The notes under the pieces: model-generated
Told to the model about the DNA's origin: nothing
What the model saw: only the letters and a program-made list of their open reading frames with translations
Database searches by the model: none
Assembly (NCBI GenBank): GCA_002710905.1
Contig: PAJB01000021.1
Coordinates: 22,227 to 33,539 of the forward strand
Reading direction: 5' to 3'
Source: Chloroflexota bacterium
Lineage (GTDB): Bacteria > Chloroflexota > Dehalococcoidia > UBA2979
DNA: 11,313 nt
Shown here: positions 1-6,878 of the stretch, piece after piece
Position numbering within the stretch: the stretch's first letter is position 1
Layout of the letters: each line of letters opens with the position of its first letter
Position numbers and translations under genes: made by a program

Positions 1-2928
1 CCTATAAAATCAATAAAGTTAGCAGAAGACCGAGATGAATTTAGGCAACTATTGCATGCTATAAATGAACCCACCCCTGAAAGCTTTATTGTGAATTCGT
101 GGAGAGAGGCAAAAAAGCCATTGGAGAAACTAGGTCTCCCTCTAGTTATTAGACCTGCTTACACCCTAGGTGGTACAGGTGGCGGAATAGCAAGCACAAA
201 GGCTGAATATGAGCAGTATGTCAAATCTGGGGTGACATTGTCTCCTATTAACCAAGTACTCGTTGAAAAAGCACTTATAGGATGGAAAGAGCTTGAATAC
301 GAGGTAATGCGTGATGGTAATAATACATGCATAACTATATGTAACATGGAGAACATGGATCCAATGGGAGTACATACTGGCGATTCTATTGTTATAGCCC
401 CGTCTCAAACATTAACTGACGATGAATATCAAATGCTTAGAACAAGCGCACTAAAAATTATTAGAGAACTGGGGATTGAAGGTGGCTGTAATGTGCAATT
501 TGCATTAGCGCCGAACCTTGAAGTTGCAAAATGGGATTCTGATGAATCGAAACCCACGCCATATCATGTAATAGAAGTTAATCCAAGAGTTTCACGTTCT
601 TCTGCACTAGCATCTAAAGTAACAGGATACCCGATTGCAAGAGTTGCTGCTAAAATTGCTGTTGGCAAAAGACTAGATGAAATTATAAATTCTGTCACAA
701 AAAAAACTTCAGCAGCATTTGAGCCAGTATTAGATTATTGTGTAATTAAAATTCCACGTTGGCCATTTGATAAGTTTCACTCAGGAGATAGAAATCTCGG
801 AACTCAAATGAAAGCCACAGGAGAAATTATGGCTATTGGCAGAGATTTTCCAACTGCATTTCAAAAAGCAATTCGTTCATTAGAACTTGGCAAGGATTAT
901 CTGTGGAAAGCTGATGCAGAAAATAAAAACTCTAATTATTTAGGTGGAACAGATTTAAGATTATGGGAGATAATTAATGAATTAAGAAAAAATACTTCTG
1001 TAAAAAAAATAATGCAAGAGTCCTTAATAGATCCTTGGTTTATTACACAAATTAAAAAAATTGTTGACCATGAGAAAGAAATTAAAGTACTAAAAAAAAT
1101 AACTAAAGATGACTTACTTCGTGCAAAACAATTGGGATTCTCAGATTTAGTAATCGCTAATTTAACAAACAGTACGATTGAAAAAATTAGAATGCTTAGA
1201 AAAAAATTCAATATCAAGCCAATTTATAAAATGGTTGACACATGTGCTGGTGAATTTGATGCAGCAACTCCTTATTTTTATTCATCTTACGAGCAAGAGA
1301 ATGAAGCTCAACCAATAGATGGAAAAAGAATGGTTGTCATTGGCTCAGGCCCTATAAGAATTGGCCAAGGAATAGAGTTTGATTACTGCTCAGTGCAAGC
1401 AGCGCAGACATTAAAAAGATTAGGAATAGACTCTATAATGGTTAATTCCAATCCAGAAACCGTATCAACGGACTTTGATACATCTAACAGATTATATTTT
1501 GAACCCTTAGATGATGAATCTATATTTGATTTATTAGAAAATGAAAAAGATTCAAAAAACACTTTTCCGGAGACAATAACACAATTTGGCGGCCAAACTG
1601 CAGTCAATCTTGCTAAGCCTTTGACGGAAGCTGGCTATCCTATAGCTGGCTCATCATTTGAATCAATTGATTTAGCTGAAGATAGAGGAAGATTTGAAAA
1701 AATTATTCATGAGCTTGAGATACCTCAGCCTCCTGGACAAGCAGTTAATAACTTAGAAGATGCTCTATCTATAGCTGACCAAATCGGATACCCAGTTTTA
1801 GTTCGGCCATCATATGTATTAGGTGGACAAGGCATGGAAGTTGTATCAAACGCTAACCAATTAATTGAATACGTAAAGCCAGCAATTAAAGAAACTTCTG
1901 GTGTAATACTAATAGACAAGTATCTTGAAGGTTTAGAAATTGAAGTAGATGCAGTTTGTGACGGTAAAGAAATTCTTATTCCGGGTATCATGGAGCACAT
2001 TGAAAAGGCTGGCGTTCATTCTGGTGACTCCATGGCTGTCTATCCTCCACAAAATCTAACAGAGGATGACATCAACACAATTGTAGGTTACACAACAATG
2101 ATTGGAAAGAAGTTCAATATAAAAGGATTAATGAACATACAATATGTAGTGGCAAAAAATGAGCAAGGAGGTTCAGATGTTTTTATTATTGAATTAAATC
2201 CTCGCTCTTCAAGGACAGTTCCCTTTATTTCAAAAGTAACAGGTGTTCCATTAATTGAATTGTCGGTAAAAGTAATGAGAGGTAAATCATTAAAAAGTTT
2301 AGGCTTCGGTACTGGCCTATTTAAGACAAAATCTTTAGTAGCAATAAAAGCACCTGTCTTCTCTATGTCAAAACTTGTTGGTGTTGATAATTACTTAGGT
2401 CCAGAGATGAAATCAACTGGTGAAGTTATGGGTGTTGATAATAATTTTAGTAAAGCACTCACAAAATCATTGATTGCAGCAAATATCTCAGTCAAACCAA
2501 AGACTGCATTTTTGCTATCCATATCAAATCAAAAAAAATCAGATGCAGTTCCATTAATTAGAGATTTACACAAACTCGGCTGTGAATTATTTGCTACATC
2601 TGGAACTGCAGAATTAATAAATGGACTAGGCATCCCTGTAACTACGGTTAAAAAAATAGAAACAGAAGAAGATATTCGAGACGCTGCCAGAGAAGGTAAG
2701 CAAAGTGTAGTTGACGTGATTGATAATGGATTAATCGGAGCAGTGATAAATACTTTAGAAGGCAATAGGCCTCAACACTTAAGAGATGGGTTTCAGATAC
2801 GAAAAGCTGCGACAGAAAAACAAATACCTTGCTTTACTTCTTTAGACACAGCAATAGCAGCAGTAAGGTCTTTGAAAAATCCTGGCAATTATTCTATCAA
2901 ACCTTTAATAGAATATCGAGATAAATAA
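1..2928 (+). CDS. carB: Carbamoyl-phosphate synthase large subunit, 5'-truncated by window
   Basis: This is the synthetase subunit that makes carbamoyl phosphate from bicarbonate, two ATP and ammonia passed from CarA, feeding pyrimidine and arginine synthesis in the cytosol. The frame is open from base 1, so 975 residues are visible; against the usual length of about 1070, roughly the first 115-120 are missing. The first ATP-grasp half shows the glycine loop LGGTGGG (visible residues 56-62) and NPRVSRSSALASK (from about 194). The second half opens at GSGPIRIGQGIEFDY (448) and repeats the fold, with LGGQGMEV (607) and ELNPRSSRTVPF (731). The C-terminal MGS-like regulatory domain (about 838-975) contains ATSGTA (865-870) and INTLEGNR, the region where UMP and ornithine act in the E. 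coli enzyme. Its TAA overlaps the pyrK ATG by one base, so the two are translationally linked. Nothing looks damaged. The TTG at 52 is internal, not a start. Confidence 0.97.
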   Translation, partial: PIKSIKLAEDRDEFRQLLHAINEPTPESFIVNSWREAKKPLEKLGLPLVIRPAYTLGGTGGGIASTKAEYEQYVKSGVTLSPINQVLVEKALIGWKELEYEVMRDGNNTCITICNMENMDPMGVHTGDSIVIAPSQTLTDDEYQMLRTSALKIIRELGIEGGCNVQFALAPNLEVAKWDSDESKPTPYHVIEVNPRVSRSSALASKVTGYPIARVAAKIAVGKRLDEIINSVTKKTSAAFEPVLDYCVIKIPRWPFDKFHSGDRNLGTQMKATGEIMAIGRDFPTAFQKAIRSLELGKDYLWKADAENKNSNYLGGTDLRLWEIINELRKNTSVKKIMQESLIDPWFITQIKKIVDHEKEIKVLKKITKDDLLRAKQLGFSDLVIANLTNSTIEKIRMLRKKFNIKPIYKMVDTCAGEFDAATPYFYSSYEQENEAQPIDGKRMVVIGSGPIRIGQGIEFDYCSVQAAQTLKRLGIDSIMVNSNPETVSTDFDTSNRLYFEPLDDESIFDLLENEKDSKNTFPETITQFGGQTAVNLAKPLTEAGYPIAGSSFESIDLAEDRGRFEKIIHELEIPQPPGQAVNNLEDALSIADQIGYPVLVRPSYVLGGQGMEVVSNANQLIEYVKPAIKETSGVILIDKYLEGLEIEVDAVCDGKEILIPGIMEHIEKAGVHSGDSMAVYPPQNLTEDDINTIVGYTTMIGKKFNIKGLMNIQYVVAKNEQGGSDVFIIELNPRSSRTVPFISKVTGVPLIELSVKVMRGKSLKSLGFGTGLFKTKSLVAIKAPVFSMSKLVGVDNYLGPEMKSTGEVMGVDNNFSKALTKSLIAANISVKPKTAFLLSISNQKKSDAVPLIRDLHKLGCELFATSGTAELINGLGIPVTTVKKIETEEDIRDAAREGKQSVVDVIDNGLIGAVINTLEGNRPQHLRDGFQIRKAATEKQIPCFTSLDTAIAAVRSLKNPGNYSIKPLIEYRDK

Positions 2929-3698
2929 TGAATCCTGAAAAATTAGAGATTATTGAAAATTCAAAAATTTATGGCAATACATACTTATTAACCATTAAAC
3001 AATCGGAGCCACTTCGTAAGTCTAGTCCTGGACAATTTGTTATGATTTTTCCATCTGATGGATTCGAGCCATTACTAGGTCGACCAATGTCAATTCATCG
3101 AGTTAATGACAAAGAAAAAACATTTTCTGTTCTTTATCACACAATTGGACAAGGGACATTGCTGATTTCTAAGATGGGAAAAGGTGATTATGTGAAAATA
3201 ATAGGCCCATTAGGCAATCCTATTCCTTATAATCGCAAGTCAAACAACTTTTTATTGATTGCTGGAGGAATAGGGATAGCACCCTTAGTTTGGCTTGCAG
3301 ATGAATTAATTAGCTTAAATAAAAATGTAGTTTTATTAATAGGAGCTAGAGATCAACATAATCTTTTTCCACTTAAAAAATTGCAACATGAAATTGAAGT
3401 AGAAGTAATCACTGATGATGGTTCTGAAGGTGAAAAAGGTTTAGTTACTGACAAACTGACGAATTATGAGCATTGGGCAGATGAAATTTGCTTATGTGGC
3501 CCAGAGGTCATGTTTGAATCAGCAAATAAAATTATTAATTCATTTAAAAGTTACATACCTGCATACGCCCTCTTTGAAAAGGAAATGGCATGTGGTTTAG
3601 GAATATGTTATGGCTGTGCAATTAAGGACAAAGAGGGCAAGTCTAGATTAATTTGTACAAAAGGTCCTACATTTCATTTAGCTGAAATATATGGCTAA
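2928..3698 (+). CDS. pyrK: Dihydroorotate dehydrogenase B, FAD/[2Fe-2S] electron-transfer subunit
   Basis: PyrK passes electrons from the class 1B PyrD flavin to NAD+ in the PyrD2-PyrK2 enzyme. The 256-residue protein has the normal length. The ferredoxin-reductase-like FAD domain is at the N-terminus, with the flavin motif RPMSIHRV at about 52-59. The NAD-binding half has GGIGIAPL (about 113-120) and the CGPEVMF motif. The C-terminal [2Fe-2S] ligands C222, C227, C230 and C243 have the C-x4-C-x2-C-x12-C spacing. The ATG at 2928 shares its A with the carB stop, so ribosome reinitiation explains the lack of a separate Shine-Dalgarno. It is unusual that pyrD is not next to it but about 2.1 kb downstream. 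Its stop codon overlaps the stop of the convergent NYN gene by four bases. All cofactor residues are intact, so it should be functional. Confidence 0.95.
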   Translation: MNPEKLEIIENSKIYGNTYLLTIKQSEPLRKSSPGQFVMIFPSDGFEPLLGRPMSIHRVNDKEKTFSVLYHTIGQGTLLISKMGKGDYVKIIGPLGNPIPYNRKSNNFLLIAGGIGIAPLVWLADELISLNKNVVLLIGARDQHNLFPLKKLQHEIEVEVITDDGSEGEKGLVTDKLTNYEHWADEICLCGPEVMFESANKIINSFKSYIPAYALFEKEMACGLGICYGCAIKDKEGKSRLICTKGPTFHLAEIYG

Positions 3699-4513
3699 TT
3701 AGCTTGTATTTTACTGTATAGCTTGCTCAAATCTAGATACTCATCAGCTACTGCTTTCAATTCCACAGAAGTACTCTTAGGAAAAGAGGCAACTTCTACC
3801 TTAATACCTTTTGATTGCGCATACTGTATTGCTTTAAGAAAATCAGCATCTCCAGAAACTAGAATAATAACATCTAATCTGTCTGACATGGTAATCATAT
3901 CAACCACAAGTTCGATATCTAGATTCCCTTTAACGCTTCCATCTGAAAATCTTTTCATAGGTTTTGTAACGATCCGATAATTATGAAGTACAAAGGGCTT
4001 AACAAATCTCTGTTCTTGTAGCGGTTCATCAGAATCATCGACTATCGGTGAATAAGCAGTGGCACGTACAAGTTCTCTGTCTTTTGAAAGAAGTGAGAGC
4101 AAATTACCCATATCAATCTCTGTTCCATCGTCAACATCTACTCCGTATAGTAGATTCGGTACATCGACAAAAATACCAACTTTTTGCTTGATTACTGATG
4201 CATCTAGTGACTTTTTGAGAATATTAATCTGGTTGATTAACTCTTCAGTATCTAAATCACTTTTTTTAGATGAATCAACATTTTGTTCTTTCTTTGATTC
4301 ATTTTTTTGCTTAGGTTTATTATTTTTGTTTACTGAAGCAAGAGGCTTTTTTGCAGATTTAACAACTTTTTTATTTTCATTTTTGCTTTGTTCAGCCAAT
4401 TTATTATCTGTTAAATCGCTTGTAGCTGATTTTTTACGAACCTGTATTACATTATTTGAAGATTGCTGCTTTATTGCATTATCATCATTCTCATTTTTAT
4501 TAATATCTTCCAC
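3695..4513 (-). CDS. NYN-domain (LabA/DUF88-like) putative ribonuclease with lysine-rich N-terminal tail
   Basis: Residues about 110-245 of 272 match the NYN/LabA fold, a PIN-like family often with RNA-cleaving activity. The motifs are VGIFVDVPNLLYG (112-124, acidic D117), KGNLDIELVVDM (195-206, D199 and D205) and LVSGDADF (218-225, D222 and D224). These spaced acidic residues are those expected to bind metal. The first 90 or so residues are rich in Lys, Asn, Ser and Glu, with no hydrophobic core, and are probably disordered and perhaps nucleic-acid binding (inference). Residues 85-110 may form a short helix. The start is GTG at 4513, supported by GAAAGG at 4522-4527, eight bases upstream; no ATG occurs before the conserved domain. 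It follows the mrp-like gene by 23 bases on the same strand, so they are probably cotranscribed. The RNA substrate and biological role cannot be read from the sequence. Confidence 0.85.
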   Translation of the reverse strand: MEDINKNENDDNAIKQQSSNNVIQVRKKSATSDLTDNKLAEQSKNENKKVVKSAKKPLASVNKNNKPKQKNESKKEQNVDSSKKSDLDTEELINQINILKKSLDASVIKQKVGIFVDVPNLLYGVDVDDGTEIDMGNLLSLLSKDRELVRATAYSPIVDDSDEPLQEQRFVKPFVLHNYRIVTKPMKRFSDGSVKGNLDIELVVDMITMSDRLDVIILVSGDADFLKAIQYAQSKGIKVEVASFPKSTSVELKAVADEYLDLSKLYSKIQAN

Positions 4514-4521
4514 GGTGTTAA

Positions 4522-4527
4522 CCTTTC
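4522..4527 (-). promoter_or_regulatory. Ribosome binding site for the NYN gene
   Basis: GAAAGG on the minus strand lies eight bases before the GTG at 4513. It supports a GTG start for a protein whose first in-frame methionine codon would otherwise fall inside the catalytic domain. Confidence 0.6.
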
Positions 4528-4536
4528 TGTCTTAAA

Positions 4537-5337
4537 TTAAGTTAATTCTCTTTTTACAAAAGAACTTGTTTCATTTTTGATCATTAAACATTTTTCATGA
4601 ATAGCTTGAGCAATTTCTATATATGTTATAGAAGCTGGATGATCTGGGCTCTTGGTTACTAATGGAATCCCATCATCACTGCCAACTCTAATATCTTTAT
4701 CCAATGGAATCGAGCCTAAATAATCTAAACCTAATTCCTCTGCTGCTTTTTCGCCTCCGCCTATACCAAATATTTCTGAAGACATATTTTCTATTAGGCC
4801 CAGAATTGGCACTCCTAATTTATCAAACATTGCGACTGCTTTTCTAGCATCTTCCAAGGAAACTTCTTGAGGTGTAGTTGCAATAACAACACCAGAAAGC
4901 ATGACGTCTTGCGCTAAAGTCATTGAAACATCAGAAGTACCTGGCGGTAAATCTATCACTAGATAATCAAGCTCTGACCACTTTACATCAAAAAGCATTT
5001 GCTTTAGACCTGAAGCAATCATAGGTCCTCGCCAAACAACTGGCGTATCGGGCGGTAAAACTAATCCTAAGGAAACAGCTTCTACCCCATGAGCCTCAAC
5101 AGGCCTAAGGCCTTCGCCCTCGCTTGCTAAAGAACCAGGCGAGATGCCCATCATTCTAGGAATATTTGGTCCAGTAATATCTGCATCAAGTATCCCAACT
5201 TTATTTTCAATTTTATGAAGAGCAACTGACAAATTAGTAGAAATTGTTGATTTTCCTACTCCACCCTTATTTGATGCAACAGCAACAAGATTAGTAATTC
5301 CTGGCACTGAACGCTGATTATCTTGTCTATTATTCAA
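4537..5337 (-). CDS. Mrp/ApbC-family P-loop ATPase lacking the CxxC motif
   Basis: This 266-residue protein belongs to the Mrp/Nbp35 branch of the MinD/ParA ATPases, whose studied members carry Fe-S clusters to apoproteins. It shows the deviant Walker A KGGVGKST (24-31, signature Lys24), DADITGPNIPRMMG (51-64), WRGPM (102-106), the Walker B/switch region DYLVIDLPPGTSD (124-136) and LIENMS (181-186). Two usual parts are absent. There is no N-terminal DUF59 domain. The CPxC segment that normally follows ENMS is missing, so the chain goes straight to SEIFGIGGG, and the only cysteine is C250. Fe-S scaffold activity is therefore doubtful even though the ATPase core is intact. The start is TTG at 5337 with AAGGA six bases upstream. 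The NYN gene follows after 23 bases. Some would annotate it mrp or apbC; I leave the symbol blank because the defining cysteines are missing. Confidence 0.9.
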   Translation of the reverse strand: MNNRQDNQRSVPGITNLVAVASNKGGVGKSTISTNLSVALHKIENKVGILDADITGPNIPRMMGISPGSLASEGEGLRPVEAHGVEAVSLGLVLPPDTPVVWRGPMIASGLKQMLFDVKWSELDYLVIDLPPGTSDVSMTLAQDVMLSGVVIATTPQEVSLEDARKAVAMFDKLGVPILGLIENMSSEIFGIGGGEKAAEELGLDYLGSIPLDKDIRVGSDDGIPLVTKSPDHPASITYIEIAQAIHEKCLMIKNETSSFVKRELT

Positions 5338-5343
5338 AAGATA

Positions 5344-5348
5344 TCCTT
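5344..5348 (-). promoter_or_regulatory. Ribosome binding site deciding a TTG start for the Mrp-family gene
   Basis: AAGGA on the minus strand sits six bases before the TTG at 5337. There is no ATG between this site and the P-loop, so it fixes the N-terminus of the ATPase. Confidence 0.7.
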
Positions 5349-5351
5349 ATC

Positions 5352-5380
5352 TTGAAAAATATATGAACAATTATTGTAAT
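5352..5380 (+). promoter_or_regulatory. Candidate sigma-70-type promoter in the divergent spacer
   Basis: TTGAAA (5352-5357) and TGTAAT (5375-5380) are 17 bases apart on the plus strand, in the 124-base spacer between the minus-strand ATPase gene and the plus-strand zinc-ribbon gene. If used, it would give the zinc-ribbon mRNA a leader of about 75 bases. The spacer is so AT-rich that chance matches are likely. I found no convincing promoter for the ATPase gene on the other strand and no terminator hairpin. Confidence 0.25.
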
Positions 5381-5455
5381 ATATGGTAACTTAAACGGTT
5401 TTTATGCGTTCTAATTTATATACAAATATATTAATTTAATTTTATTATTCTAGTT

Positions 5456-5460
5456 GGAGG
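5456..5460 (+). promoter_or_regulatory. Strong ribosome binding site with two tandem ATG codons after it
   Basis: GGAGG is the best Shine-Dalgarno in the window. ATG codons follow at 5462 (one base after) and 5465 (four bases after). One base is too close for normal initiation, so 5465 is the more likely start. Confidence 0.7.
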
Positions 5461-5464
5461 AATG

Positions 5465-5713
5465 ATGAAAAAGAAAAAAACTACTGCAACAAAAACTATT
5501 AATCGTAGATTATGTAAACATCATTGGGTTATTTCCCCTCCACAGGGTAAAGACAGTAGAGGTTCATGTAAGTTATGCGGCAAAAAGAAGATCTTTTCAA
5601 ATTCATCAGAAAGTATTATGTGGGAGAAAACAAATACTCTGCGTAAAACTGAGATGAACTATTCAAATAATATTCCAATACCTGCAACTACTGATAAAAA
5701 TTTTGAAAATTAA
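5465..5713 (+). CDS. Small zinc-ribbon protein of unknown function
   Basis: This is an 82-residue protein from the ATG at 5465 (83 if the ATG at 5462 is used). The N-terminus is basic, with a run of lysines. A compact metal-binding pattern follows: RLCKHHW, then GSCKLCGKK. Numbered from 5465, that is C17 with H19 and H20, then C35 and C38 after a loop containing a Pro-Pro-Gln-Gly turn. Four ligands of the C/H-x(n)-CxxC type suggest one zinc ion. The tail (about 48-82) is polar and probably disordered. Short proteins with a similar CxHHW...SRGxCxLCG signature are, as I recall, common in Chloroflexota and some other groups; I know of no assigned function. It may bind nucleic acid or a protein partner (inference). 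It lies alone between divergent mrp and downstream pyrD, 74 bases before the pyrD ATG. The strong Shine-Dalgarno and conserved motif make it a real gene. Confidence 0.85.
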   Translation: MKKKKTTATKTINRRLCKHHWVISPPQGKDSRGSCKLCGKKKIFSNSSESIMWEKTNTLRKTEMNYSNNIPIPATTDKNFEN

Positions 5714-5727
5714 ATTACGTTTATTTC

Positions 5728-5755
5728 TTACTATAACTAATTGATCGATTATAAT
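5728..5755 (+). promoter_or_regulatory. Probable pyrD promoter
   Basis: A perfect -10 TATAAT lies at 5750-5755, with a weak -35 TTACTA at 5728-5733 (16-base spacer). Transcription would begin near 5762, leaving a leader of about 26 bases before the ATG at 5788. This would let pyrD be expressed separately from carB-pyrK. A 14-base imperfect dyad centred on GATC (5738-5751) overlaps the first bases of the -10 and could be an operator. The -10 match is seen; its use is inferred. Confidence 0.45.
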
Positions 5756-5787
5756 ACTACTAAGAATTTCATTCTACGAAATGTAAT

Positions 5788-6714
5788 ATGGTAAATTTAT
5801 CTGTCCCATTGATTAACTCAGGAAAACAAAACCTATCATTAATTAATCCTATACTTGTGGCTTCTGGAACTTTTTCAAATGGACTAGAAATGTCAAAGTA
5901 CAAAAATATTGAGGACCTTGGCGGCATTATTTCTAAGGGCACAACTATAAAACCTCGAGAGGGTAATGACACTCCTAGATTAGTAGAAACCCCATCTGGG
6001 CTTATCAATTCAATAGGATTTCAAAACATTGGTGCTAAGAAATTCATTAAAGAAATTGTTCCTATTTGGCAAAAATGGAATGTTACATCAATTGTGAATA
6101 TTATGGGCTACACAATTGAAGAATATGGCGTGCTAGCTGAATTATTTGATGGCATTAATGCAATTGATGCATTAGAAATAAATATTTCATGTCCAAATGT
6201 TGAAGCTGGCGGAATTGAATTTGGCCAAGATCCACAACTTGCAAAAGAAGTAATGAAAATGATTAGAAAGAAAACTGAAAAACCATGTATCGTAAAATTA
6301 TCTCCAATAGTCTCCAATATTCAAGAAATTGTATCTGTACTACAAGACAACGGTGCTGATGCTGTGACAATTAGTAATACTTACCCAGCCATGGCAATTG
6401 ACATTAATAAGCGTCAACCAGTCTTAGGTGCTAAATTTGGAGGACTTTCTGGGCCAGCAGTTAAATCTATGACTATTCGTAACATATATATATCTTACAA
6501 AATTGCAAAAATTCCTATTTTAGCTTCTGGTGGTATTATGGATGCCGAAGATGTTATTGAAGTAATGATGGCTGGTGCAGCTGCAGTCCAAATAGGTACC
6601 GCAACTTATATTGACCCAAATGCTCCATGGCAAATTATCAAACAACTTGAGGATTATTGCAAAAAAAATAATATTGAAGATATAAATTCAATTGTGGGTA
6701 CAGCTGTATTATAA
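5788..6714 (+). CDS. pyrD: Dihydroorotate dehydrogenase B catalytic subunit (class 1B)
   Basis: PyrD oxidises dihydroorotate to orotate on FMN, the fourth step of UMP synthesis, and hands electrons to PyrK. The 308-residue TIM barrel has the family length. FMN and substrate motifs include ASGTFSNG (25-32), SKGTT (49-53), NSIGFQN (74-80), NISCPN (132-137), VKLSP, ISNTY, GGLSGPAVKSM and ILASGGI near the C-terminus. The catalytic base is Cys135, as in the class 1B enzyme of Lactococcus lactis, not the serine of class 2. This agrees with the presence of pyrK. ATG 5788 is the only good start, since an in-frame stop lies at 5761. No clear Shine-Dalgarno precedes it. The gene is about 2.1 kb from pyrK, separated by an opposite-strand pair and a zinc-ribbon gene, and appears to have its own promoter. 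Confidence 0.96.
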   Translation: MVNLSVPLINSGKQNLSLINPILVASGTFSNGLEMSKYKNIEDLGGIISKGTTIKPREGNDTPRLVETPSGLINSIGFQNIGAKKFIKEIVPIWQKWNVTSIVNIMGYTIEEYGVLAELFDGINAIDALEINISCPNVEAGGIEFGQDPQLAKEVMKMIRKKTEKPCIVKLSPIVSNIQEIVSVLQDNGADAVTISNTYPAMAIDINKRQPVLGAKFGGLSGPAVKSMTIRNIYISYKIAKIPILASGGIMDAEDVIEVMMAGAAAVQIGTATYIDPNAPWQIIKQLEDYCKKNNIEDINSIVGTAVL

Positions 6715-6721
6715 GTAAGCA

Positions 6722-6753
6722 AAGATTCTCTTTGAACTTAGTAAGAAAATCTT
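6722..6753 (+). terminator. Weak hairpin after pyrD
   Basis: Bases 6722-6732 and 6743-6753 can pair over 11 positions with one mismatch (6728/6747) around a 10-base loop, starting eight bases after the pyrD stop. The stem is mostly A-T and no T-run follows, so it is at best a weak terminator or a 3'-end stabilising hairpin. Confidence 0.25.
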
Positions 6754-6758
6754 ATAAC
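6731..6758 (+). promoter_or_regulatory. Candidate promoter for tRNA-Pro
   Basis: TTTGAA (6731-6736) and TATAAC (6753-6758) are 16 bases apart. Transcription would start near 6765, about 19 bases before the tRNA. It overlaps the weak hairpin after pyrD, so the two readings of this stretch compete. Confidence 0.3.
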
Positions 6759-6783
6759 ATATAAAAGTTAAATTATTGACATA

Positions 6784-6860
6784 CGGGGCTTAGCTCAGTT
6801 TGGCAGAGTGCTCGGTTTGGGACCGAGAGGTCACTGGTTCGAATCCAGTAGCCCCGACCA
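6784..6860 (+). tRNA. tRNA-Pro (anticodon TGG), CCA encoded
   Basis: The cloverleaf is complete. Acceptor strands CGGGGCT (6784-6790) and AGCCCCG (6850-6856) pair fully, followed by discriminator A6857 and an encoded CCA (6858-6860). The D stem is GCTC/GAGT with GG in its loop. The anticodon stem CTCGG/CCGAG encloses TTTGGGA, giving anticodon TGG at 6818-6820, which reads proline CCN codons, chiefly CCA. The T stem ACTGG/CCAGT encloses TTCGAAT. The variable loop is five bases, normal for class I. A protein gene begins 18 bases after the CCA, so tRNA and mRNA may share a transcript that needs 3' processing. Confidence 0.97.
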
Positions 6861-6878
6861 CCTACATAAGGTATTCGA

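Noticed and set aside
3700..3725. A seven-base direct repeat TAGCTTG at 3700-3706 and 3719-3725.
   Set aside because: It is short, inside NYN coding sequence and in AT-rich DNA; it could easily arise by chance.
4059..4535. A 158-residue plus-strand open frame.
   Set aside because: It lies opposite the NYN gene, has a Ser/Phe-rich composition that mirrors Lys/Glu/Asn-rich coding on the other strand, and has no motif or ribosome site.
5338..5461. Possible riboswitch or small RNA in the divergent spacer.
   Set aside because: I saw no G/C-bearing helices or known conserved core; the stretch is nearly all A and T apart from the ribosome sites and a weak promoter match.
6776..6781. A perfect TTGACA -35 hexamer just before tRNA-Pro.
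   Set aside because: The matching -10 position, 17 bases on, falls inside the tRNA D-arm and reads TTTGGC, so it is most likely coincidence.
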